A stretch of 61,480 nt of DNA from an uncultured Lachnospiraceae bacterium. Lineage in GTDB: Bacteria; Bacillota; Clostridia; Lachnospirales; Lachnospiraceae. The DNA is taken from the NCBI GenBank assembly GCA_910579425.1, contig CAJTVL010000021.1:1-61480 (forward strand), in the 5' to 3' direction. This document shows positions 45,567 to 53,094 of the stretch, in pieces (positions within the stretch are counted from its first letter, which is position 1; each line of letters starts with the position of its first letter). The notes beneath the pieces were generated by a model, which saw nothing but the letters and a program-made list of their open reading frames with translations, made no database searches and was not told the DNA's origin. The translations under genes were made by a program, and so were the position numbers.

Positions 45567-47684
45567 CTAATTATTTTGTTTTATTCTTTCTACCTCTTCC
45601 CGTAGCTCTTTATACCCATCATAAGCAAATACCTTTGCAAACGATGTCAACTCACTTTTCGCCAATTCCTTTAACTCCCCCAGCCTCTTTGGATTCCCTT
45701 GTTCCAGATAAAACAAAATGGATCTCTTATGATCCCCAAACACCTCTTCCTTAGATTTCCGTGCCCACTGATCGACAAGCGAATTGCTGCAGTTACTCCT
45801 GTCATACTCATAACCGCCCTCATCCAGATAGCATATTTTATCCGCATAAGACAGCACATAGGGAGTCCAGGCTTCATCCTCATACCGAATCAAGGGAAGC
45901 AAATGCTCTTTCACCAGAGAAGCCCGGTAAAGCTTGTTCCAGATTGCTGGCATAGCATATCCGCCGGAGGCATACATTTGAAGATATTCCTCAACCGCAA
46001 CTGCCTTATTCTCTTCTATGGAATGTTGCATAATCGGACTGTATCCCCTATAATTGATTTCATATGCGGAAGTAACTGCAATATCACACTGATTTCTTTT
46101 TATGCAGGTATACAGCCGCTCCATCATATCAGGGCGAATCATGTCATCGCTGTCCACAAATCCTATGTACTTTCCGTTTGTATGGAGAACTCCTGTATTC
46201 CTTGTCGCTTGGACACCCACATTTTGCTGATGGATTACCTTAATATTCTCATAGTTTTCCTTATACCAGTCAAGAATATCCGGTGTACTGTCCGTGCTGC
46301 CGTCATCCACAACCACAATCTCCAGATCGGCAAGAGATTGAGCCAGTACCGTATCTATGCTTCTGACAATATCCCTCTGGGCATTATAGGCGGGAATCAC
46401 AACGCTGACCAAAGCTTCCCTATATTTTCCCTGACTTAAACGAATCGGCATTGATACCGCCACGACCAGCTTGCCTTTCTGAGTATTGACATAGGCCTTC
46501 ACTATAAAAACCTCTTCCGCCCCATATCCCTTTAGCAACAGATAGTGCTGATAGCTGTTTTCTGTTTCCTCCAACAGTCTCCCGGATGCATCATAGATTA
46601 AAAAGCCATCCGGCCTCCCCTTCAAATTCCAGGACAACGCCAGATTTCCGCCATAAGATTTCTTTAAGGAAACCGAAACAAATCTAAAATCCCCCAAGCC
46701 ATAAACCTCCGAACCATACATGGATGCCTTGCCTGCATCCTCCCGAAAAAGCATCCAAACTGATTCAATCAGACATTTTTTCGTGTAATAGCCCTTTCTC
46801 AGGGAGGGCGCGAATTGTTTCACATGGCGAACATATTCCTGATATTCTGATTCGTCCATGGCCTCAACCGCGCTCACGGCCTCATCCAAAGAATCTGCCA
46901 CCAGCCCAAGATAATTTTCTTCTATGAGCCTCTGGCAGGAAATACCGGAGGGAACAATCACGGGAATCCCCGCTGCAAGATATCTGCTCAAAGAAAAAGA
47001 GTTCCCATATCTCATATACTGATAAGCCTGCTCATCATGATACCATTCTAACCCAAACCCACCCCGGGATAATTCCAGCAGCAATTCCTCCGGCCTTAGA
47101 CCGATATCCTGATTTAGCGGAAGCTCATAATTCCATTTTTGAACAAACTCTGGGGCTGCGCCCGGATAATGAATCTCCTTTCGAAATGCAGGTATTCCTT
47201 GGAAATCAATTTCTGTCCTACAGTCCCACATTTCCTGGATAATAAACTTCATACTTTTCCGAATGCCTGAATCCACTAGGAATTTTTTCATCTCCTGGGA
47301 AGGAACAATCAAGGCCTCCGCCTGATTGTACAACTCAATGGTTTCACCCAGCATAAACCGGCTGCTTTTAATCATCAGAGCCTCCAGGCTATGGATAAAA
47401 ATCACAATCCGTCCATGATACGCTTTGATATGCTCGACCAGACCCCGTTCGAACCGCAGACCGTTCCAGGTGTGGAACTGACACACTACAATGTCTCCTG
47501 CCTGTATACCTGCAATCATTCCGTCAAACCGCACTGTACGAGCTCCGGGGGCTTCCGCATTTGCATTATAGCGGTATACGCCCATCTCCCGGAATCCCAG
47601 TTCATGGGCAATCTCTGCGGCCATGCACTGTACATACTGGATTGTACCTCCCATTCCGTTTAATTTAGAAATATACAGATTCAT
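45567..47684 (-). CDS. Gtf3-like domain fused to a GT2 glycosyltransferase (705 aa)
   Basis: Residues 1-~315 are Gtf3-like (MNLYISKLNGMGGTIQYV; FHTWNGLRFERGLVEHI; SRYLAAGIPVIVPSGIS). A segment of about 11 residues that contains VQKMGW in the other copy is missing before EELLLELSRGGFG, so donor binding may differ. Residues ~330-415 are the shared beta-rich module (SYGGNLALSWNLKGRPDGFL; VKAYVNTQKGKLVVAVS). Residues ~425-640 are GT2: VSVVIPAYNAQRDIVRSIDT, VVVDDGSTDSTPDI and acidic DSDD. One protein could therefore add two successive sugars. It is separated from the 717-aa gene by 95 nt. Confidence 0.88.
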   Translation of the reverse strand: MNLYISKLNGMGGTIQYVQCMAAEIAHELGFREMGVYRYNANAEAPGARTVRFDGMIAGIQAGDIVVCQFHTWNGLRFERGLVEHIKAYHGRIVIFIHSLEALMIKSSRFMLGETIELYNQAEALIVPSQEMKKFLVDSGIRKSMKFIIQEMWDCRTEIDFQGIPAFRKEIHYPGAAPEFVQKWNYELPLNQDIGLRPEELLLELSRGGFGLEWYHDEQAYQYMRYGNSFSLSRYLAAGIPVIVPSGISCQRLIEENYLGLVADSLDEAVSAVEAMDESEYQEYVRHVKQFAPSLRKGYYTKKCLIESVWMLFREDAGKASMYGSEVYGLGDFRFVSVSLKKSYGGNLALSWNLKGRPDGFLIYDASGRLLEETENSYQHYLLLKGYGAEEVFIVKAYVNTQKGKLVVAVSMPIRLSQGKYREALVSVVIPAYNAQRDIVRSIDTVLAQSLADLEIVVVDDGSTDSTPDILDWYKENYENIKVIHQQNVGVQATRNTGVLHTNGKYIGFVDSDDMIRPDMMERLYTCIKRNQCDIAVTSAYEINYRGYSPIMQHSIEENKAVAVEEYLQMYASGGYAMPAIWNKLYRASLVKEHLLPLIRYEDEAWTPYVLSYADKICYLDEGGYEYDRSNCSNSLVDQWARKSKEEVFGDHKRSILFYLEQGNPKRLGELKELAKSELTSFAKVFAYDGYKELREEVERIKQNN

Positions 47685-47779
47685 TTATCCTCCACTTTCC
47701 TAAACTCTTAATTTCAGGTTATCCGATAGTTCCGTCAATATCTTACCGCAATCTCCCGTATTTCACCAGCACACCGCAT

Positions 47780-49933
47780 TCACATTTGTTCTATTTCTTT
47801 TCTCAATTCGCCGTATCCAAAATAGGAACCGGAACCCGGAAATGCCGATACATAAACCAAAGCCAGCCTCTTGAGCAAATCCTTTCTCTTCTCATTTCCT
47901 TTATTAAGAAAGAACAAAACAAATTCTCTATGATCACAAAATTTTTCTTCTATCGGCCTGTTCCATGAAACGTGAATTGCCGTACTGTCTCTGCTGCTTC
48001 TGTCATATTCATACAAGTGCGCATTGATATAACACACACGATCGGCATATGACAAAATATAAGGAGTCCATGCATCATCCTCGAACGTGATCTTCACAGC
48101 GCAAGGATGCTCCTTTACAAGGGAAGCTCGATACAATTTATTCCAAAGCACAGGCGAAAGATTTCTCATATAATATTCAAAAAACTCATCTATGGAAACA
48201 GCCGTATCCTCAGCCATGGGATAACTTGTCATATCCTCATATTTCTCTCCTGTCAGCCTGTATACCGACGTCATGGCAATATCACAGTCATTTTTCACGA
48301 TTGAGCCATGTAATCTTTCTATCATATCGGGCCTTAATGTATCGTCATTGTCCATGAAAGCAATATAATTACCCTCTGCCTTTTCGATTCCCATATTCCT
48401 GGCCGTAGCCTGTCCGCCGTTTTCTTTATAAAAAGTCTTCACCTGGGGATACCGCTCCTGATACCAGTCGATCACCGCCTGCGTTCCATCCGTACTGCCG
48501 TCATTCACGATGATGAGCTCCATGTCCGAAAACGACTGTGCCAGCGCGGTATCAATGCTTCTGGCAATATATCCCTCCGCATTATATGCCGGCATGATCA
48601 AACTGACGACAGGCTTGACCGGGTTCTTTTCGGATATGGCCGCCACATCGGACTCCGCCAATATCATTTTTCCTTTCAGCGTCCTGACATAGGCTTTCAC
48701 AATAAACCTGGCTGTTTTCAGATAATTTTCCAAAACGAAATAATGTTCCAGCACATTGGAAATCTCTCCCGCTATTTTCCCGGAATCCGCGTCATAGATC
48801 AGAAATCCTTCCGCCTCTCCCTGAAAAGTCCATGACAACGCCAGATTATCTTTATAAGATTTATGGAGACAGACATATGCAAATGTACACTCAGACATCC
48901 TGTAAGCCTCATTCGACTCCGAATAGGTATACATATCGTTTCGCATGGACATCTGAACTGCATCCAGCAGGCACTTCTTCGTAAAGAATCCTTCCCTTAC
49001 CAAAGGTGCAAACCACGCCGCCGCTGCCGAATATGCCCGATATTCCGGTTCTGTCATATTCTTTACGATTTCAGCCGCCTCCTCCAGTGTGTCCGCCACA
49101 ATTCCGAGATGATTTTCTTCAATCATGCTCTGGCATGAAATCCCCCTGGGTACGATTACAGGAATCCCGGCGGCAAGGTACGCACTGAGTTTCAAACTGT
49201 TATTCATCGACAGATACTGGCGCCACTCTTCATTTCCATACCACACTAGGCCGAATCCGCCTTTAGCCAATTCCATCAAAAGGCGCTCCGGCGGCAGCCA
49301 TCCCATTTTCTGTACATGACCTCCATGACATTCTGTATCAGAATACACTTTCAGGGAAACTTCCTGCTCCCATGTGTTTGGAAAATGAACTCCATCAGGA
49401 TTTCCCGCGAAATGAATTTCCCGGCAGAATGACCCAAATCCCACATCTCCAGACAGTGCCGTATAATCCCACATCTCCTGGATGACAAACTTCATGCCGG
49501 TTCGAATACCATGTTCTGTCAAAAACTTCCGCATCCCAAGAGACGGAACGATCAGTACTTCCGCCTCATTGTACAATTCCACCGTATCCTGCAGCTCCGC
49601 ACGGTGTGCCTCTGACATCAACGCTTCAACATTATGAATAAAGATGATAATACGCCCATGGTAGGCTTTGATATGTCTCACCAATGCCCGCTCAAACGAC
49701 AGGCCGTTCCCTGTCGGGAACTGGCAGATCACGATATCTCCCGCATTGATGCCCGCAATAATCCCATCAAACCGTCGTGTACGGTTTTCCGTGCTCTCGG
49801 CATCCGCATAATAGCGGTAGATTCCCATTTCCCTGATTCCTAACGAGTGCGCAATATCTGCCGCCATATGCTGGGCATACTGCTCCGTGCTTGTAACCTG
49901 CATCCCATTTAACTTCGTAAGATACACATGCAT
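47780..49933 (-). CDS. Gtf3-like domain fused to a GT2 glycosyltransferase (717 aa)
   Basis: Same layout as the 705-aa protein. The Gtf3 part (1-~325) has MHVYLTKLNGMQVTSTEQYA, FPTGNGLSFERALVRHI, VQKMGWLPPERLLMELAKGG and KLSAYLAAGIPVIVPRGIS, all intact. The linker contains SYKDNLALSWTFQGEAEGFL and VKAYVRTLKGKMILAES. The GT2 part has VSLIMPAYNAEGYIARSIDT, ELIIVNDGSTDGTQAVIDW (NDG for the usual DDG) and DNDD. It follows the small membrane protein gene at 50010-50183. ATG at 49933 is preceded by AGAGGGGGGATCGATA. Confidence 0.88.
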   Translation of the reverse strand: MHVYLTKLNGMQVTSTEQYAQHMAADIAHSLGIREMGIYRYYADAESTENRTRRFDGIIAGINAGDIVICQFPTGNGLSFERALVRHIKAYHGRIIIFIHNVEALMSEAHRAELQDTVELYNEAEVLIVPSLGMRKFLTEHGIRTGMKFVIQEMWDYTALSGDVGFGSFCREIHFAGNPDGVHFPNTWEQEVSLKVYSDTECHGGHVQKMGWLPPERLLMELAKGGFGLVWYGNEEWRQYLSMNNSLKLSAYLAAGIPVIVPRGISCQSMIEENHLGIVADTLEEAAEIVKNMTEPEYRAYSAAAAWFAPLVREGFFTKKCLLDAVQMSMRNDMYTYSESNEAYRMSECTFAYVCLHKSYKDNLALSWTFQGEAEGFLIYDADSGKIAGEISNVLEHYFVLENYLKTARFIVKAYVRTLKGKMILAESDVAAISEKNPVKPVVSLIMPAYNAEGYIARSIDTALAQSFSDMELIIVNDGSTDGTQAVIDWYQERYPQVKTFYKENGGQATARNMGIEKAEGNYIAFMDNDDTLRPDMIERLHGSIVKNDCDIAMTSVYRLTGEKYEDMTSYPMAEDTAVSIDEFFEYYMRNLSPVLWNKLYRASLVKEHPCAVKITFEDDAWTPYILSYADRVCYINAHLYEYDRSSRDSTAIHVSWNRPIEEKFCDHREFVLFFLNKGNEKRKDLLKRLALVYVSAFPGSGSYFGYGELRKEIEQM

Positions 49934-50009
49934 TATCGATCCCCCCTCTAAGCCTGCTCATACAGCTATGGAACTGCCCCCGCTTTCGTGGAGACAGCCC
50001 CCATCCGTG

Positions 50010-50183
50010 TCAGAAGAAGATATTCAACAGTGCCAAAACCGCCCATAAAGCGGCAAACAGAGCGTGTACGATCTTTAACCACTTTTTCTCTGCACTGGCC
50101 ATAAGAGCCATACTGTACACCGCAAGTATAAACTCCAGAATGATTACAACTGTAACCGCATTTACTCCTGTTCCTAACATCAT
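50010..50183 (-). CDS. 57-aa two-helix membrane protein; candidate accessory SecG/Asp4/Asp5-like component
   Basis: A short gene with a strong CAGGAGGG just before two ATGs (50183 and 50180) and a TGA at 50010-50012. The product has two hydrophobic helices (VTVVIILEFILAVYSMAL and VHALFAALWAVLALLNIFF) joined by a short basic turn, SAEKKWLKI. Size and topology match SecG-like partners; streptococcal aSec loci encode two small membrane proteins, Asp4 and Asp5, with such a role, and none is otherwise visible here. It lies 27 nt after gtfB1, inside the operon. Sequence identity to Asp4/Asp5 cannot be judged by eye, so the function is an inference. Confidence 0.7.
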   Translation of the reverse strand: MMLGTGVNAVTVVIILEFILAVYSMALMASAEKKWLKIVHALFAALWAVLALLNIFF

Positions 50184-50210
50184 TTTTCCCTCCTGATTCT
50201 AAATGTTTTT

Positions 50211-51545
50211 TTATATTAATAAATCCGCATAGGCCGTCACTTCCTCCGACATGGCCGCTTGATGCTGCAGATCTATCTGCCTGTTGACAGTTTCCTCATG
50301 CCCCATCACCTGATTTAAGAAATCAATCATCGCTTCGTGCCCGTCAAACACATGCTCCGGGGCAATGACCCCCCTGTTATGCAGCGTCTGCCGAAATCCA
50401 AGGATCAGCTGATTATGTAAAAATGCCTGTTTCACCGCCGATAAAATTTCGCCCTCATGGTTGATGTCCAGATAATAATCGCAATTATCAAAAAGTTCCT
50501 CAATCTTTTTCGCCTTAACACCCGGATACAACACTACATTCTCATATTGCGACAGCCCCATCAGTCTGGATGACATCTCCGTGATGGCTGCGATATGGAA
50601 CCGCATCTGCGGAAGCGCCCTGATCAGTTCCTCACATTTTTCGATTCTGTCGGAATTCGTACAGATCAATGCCTCGTTTTGGAATGTATTCCGCCTGCTG
50701 TACGCATAGGCGAATCCCAGCGGCTTCAGTATCTCCTTCGATGCACCAAGCTCGACCAGCTTGTCGTAGCTTCCCCTTTTTTGCACATAGATGGCCTTCG
50801 TGCGCTTTGAATTCCCATTCAGGATCATCGACATATTTCCGGGAATGTCTTCTCTCGTTCCCTCCTGCCAGAACAGGATATCCTCCCGCCTGTTCCCCGG
50901 CATCCGCTCTGATAAGAAAAGCGGCGTGGACAGGGAATTATAGAAGATTCTGCTCCCCATGGCTCCAATCTCTTCCAAAATCTTCAATATAAGATCTATA
51001 ATACTTTTAAACAGATAAACCTTTCCATCCCGGTTCAGGATAATGTCGTGGGTCACGAAATTTTCCAGAAGCGTCTCCCTGCCCTCCGCGTCAAAATAGG
51101 CCCTGCAGAAACGCTTTCCGTCCTTGCTGAAAAAGGTTCTTGCATACAGGAATCCATATCTGTTGTAATGGTCGCTGGAGCGAACCGTCCCTTTCTCATC
51201 CAGCCAGTCCACCACGCGTACCAGCCTTTTGTGCTTCGGCTCCGCATAGAAAATCCGCCCTCTTTCCCTGTGCAGATCATGCACCTTTCCGTCGTTATTG
51301 TTCCCACTGATCTCCCAGTAGTCCGGAACATTAATCTGGTTGAAATACCGCGCCCTGCCGGAGCCTTTGCTGCTTTCCTTAAAGTCACCGCAGAAATACT
51401 GGTAAGCCGAGATCACGTCCTCCGGAAAAAATCCATCGTCCCCAATCACAACCACCGGCCCTGTAAAGCCTGCACGCCGGAAAGACTGGTGGAGCATCTC
51501 GCTTTCCTCCCCATAGTTGTCCAGCAGCAGCACCGTATCTGTCAT
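50211..51545 (-). CDS. gtfB: GtfB, aSec glycosyltransferase chaperone subunit (first copy)
   Basis: 444 aa. Partner of GtfA for O-GlcNAc addition to the SRR protein. Motifs: TVLLLDNYGEESEMLHQSF, DWLDEKGTVRSSDHYNRYG, FYNSLSTPLFLSERMPG, ALICTNSDRIEKCEELIRAL and CDYYLDINHEGEILSAV. The frame extends to 51563, but ATG at 51545 overlaps the gtfA1 stop as ATGA. The order secA2-gtfA-gtfB is the same as in streptococcal and staphylococcal SRR loci. Confidence 0.93.
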   Translation of the reverse strand: MTDTVLLLDNYGEESEMLHQSFRRAGFTGPVVVIGDDGFFPEDVISAYQYFCGDFKESSKGSGRARYFNQINVPDYWEISGNNNDGKVHDLHRERGRIFYAEPKHKRLVRVVDWLDEKGTVRSSDHYNRYGFLYARTFFSKDGKRFCRAYFDAEGRETLLENFVTHDIILNRDGKVYLFKSIIDLILKILEEIGAMGSRIFYNSLSTPLFLSERMPGNRREDILFWQEGTREDIPGNMSMILNGNSKRTKAIYVQKRGSYDKLVELGASKEILKPLGFAYAYSRRNTFQNEALICTNSDRIEKCEELIRALPQMRFHIAAITEMSSRLMGLSQYENVVLYPGVKAKKIEELFDNCDYYLDINHEGEILSAVKQAFLHNQLILGFRQTLHNRGVIAPEHVFDGHEAMIDFLNQVMGHEETVNRQIDLQHQAAMSEEVTAYADLLI

Positions 51546-53032
51546 CCCACTATGCTTTTCCATTTAAGCTCCACCTCCTTTGTCAAAAATCTCTTGGCCT
51601 TCTCATAAGAATGTTTATGGAAGCTCTCCAGATCATCCTCAGTAAACAGGCGTACCAGACGATCTGTCAGCGCCTCGATCTTTTCCTTCTGCGGCGTATC
51701 CACATCCGCCGGAATCAGGTATCCGTTCTTCCCGTCATCGATGAACGTGGGATTTCCATACCGCACATCAAAGCCGATGATCGGAAGCCCGCCGCCGATC
51801 GCCTCCATCAGGGTCAGGCCGAATCCCTCGCTCATGGAACCAGACAAATATAACTCATAATCCTGATACACTTCCTTCAGGTTCTGCTGTCCGCGCAGGA
51901 CAATATAGTTTTCCGCTCCCAGCTTCCTGATCAGTCCCCGAAGTTTCTTCTCTTCCCCGCCTTTACCGTAGATATCCAGCGTAAGCTGGGGAATCCTCTG
52001 CCGCGCTTTCACGACAGCCTCTATAATCCAGTCAATATGTTTCTCGCCTGCCAGCCTGGAAGCCGTCAGGACAGAGTAGGGATTCCGGTTCACTGTAGGA
52101 TATTTCAGCTCATCCAGGCTGCCCACCGGGATCGTGCAGACCGTCGGCTCTTCTCCCACATATTTGAGGAACTGTTCCCGCAGCAGCTTATTCTGTGCAT
52201 CCGTGGAAGCCACATAGAAATCGATATGCCTGTGCATGGCAAAAGAATACTCGTAGAAATTATTCCACAGGATATTGTCATCGTCCGTATTTCCCTCGCT
52301 GAAGTGATCCGCATGGATGACGATTCCCACCCGAGCCCTGCCGGCATTTTGCAAAATTGCCTGCCCTATGCCCGTGGTTCGGTCGATGAGTACAGTGTCC
52401 TTTTCTGTCAGCCCCAGGCGGGATACCATGTATCCCACAAATTCCTCTTTCGAGCACAGGAGCCTGTCCGAAAACTGGTACATCACCTTTCCGTCATCGT
52501 TGATCTCCTCATAGGCCACCGTGCCATCTTCATTGAAAAAGCGGCGCAGATACATATGGGCTCTGTTGTCCAGCGGTGCATAATATTCCGTAAAAACCCT
52601 GCCGTAGGTAAAAAAATCCTTGCGGATCAAATATCCCCCCGAGACGATCTCCACCCTGTGAACCCGCTCCGACTTTTCATCCACAAAGTAGACGGCATAA
52701 TAATTATTATTTCCCGGCAAAACCACCCTTCCTGTCTTTCCGTTTCTGGTATAAGTAAACTCCTGCGTGGGAAGCGTCTTTTTCAGGCCATCCAATGTAT
52801 AGGTAACCGGCGCTATCCTGTAATCCGTAAAAAAGGTATACAACCAGATGACCTCCGAGTCCAAAAAACCGATATTCTTCGTTAAATGCTCAATATTCTC
52901 CGTTACGATCATGTCCGTAAATACAAATTTTGCATCGGCTCCGATCTTCCTTAATATGGCCGCCCGATAACTCTGGGCGTACTCCACGCCGCTGGAAGCC
53001 CATCCAATCCCAAGATTAAAATTATAAACCAT
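51542..53032 (-). CDS. gtfA: GtfA, SRR protein O-GlcNAc transferase (first copy)
   Basis: 496 aa. Catalytic subunit that transfers GlcNAc to Ser/Thr of the SRR adhesin in the cytoplasm. Canonical N-terminus MVYNFNLGIGWASSGVEYAQ, beta-meander insert with MYLRRFFNEDGTVAYEEIN, donor domain with VLTASRLAGEKHIDWIIEAV, LDIYGKGGEEKKLRGLI and SEGFGLTLMEAIGGGLP. The frame opens at 53077; GGGAGA before ATG 53032 and homology select the shorter start. It follows secA2 by 62 nt and overlaps gtfB1 by ATGA. Confidence 0.95.
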   Translation of the reverse strand: MVYNFNLGIGWASSGVEYAQSYRAAILRKIGADAKFVFTDMIVTENIEHLTKNIGFLDSEVIWLYTFFTDYRIAPVTYTLDGLKKTLPTQEFTYTRNGKTGRVVLPGNNNYYAVYFVDEKSERVHRVEIVSGGYLIRKDFFTYGRVFTEYYAPLDNRAHMYLRRFFNEDGTVAYEEINDDGKVMYQFSDRLLCSKEEFVGYMVSRLGLTEKDTVLIDRTTGIGQAILQNAGRARVGIVIHADHFSEGNTDDDNILWNNFYEYSFAMHRHIDFYVASTDAQNKLLREQFLKYVGEEPTVCTIPVGSLDELKYPTVNRNPYSVLTASRLAGEKHIDWIIEAVVKARQRIPQLTLDIYGKGGEEKKLRGLIRKLGAENYIVLRGQQNLKEVYQDYELYLSGSMSEGFGLTLMEAIGGGLPIIGFDVRYGNPTFIDDGKNGYLIPADVDTPQKEKIEALTDRLVRLFTEDDLESFHKHSYEKAKRFLTKEVELKWKSIVG

Positions 53033-53094
53033 ATCCGTCTCCCATTTCCTCCATAATCTCGCACTGCGGAATTTCAAAACAATGCCGTCCTATC

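Noticed and set aside
52037..52885. 282-codon plus-strand open frame
   Set aside because: Antisense to gtfA1; no recognisable domain.
37450..53032. Capsule or exopolysaccharide cluster as explanation for the glycosyltransferases
   Set aside because: No Wzx/Wzy, Wzz, priming transferase or sugar-nucleotide genes; the enzymes are of GtfA, GtfB and Gtf3 types joined to secA2/asp genes.
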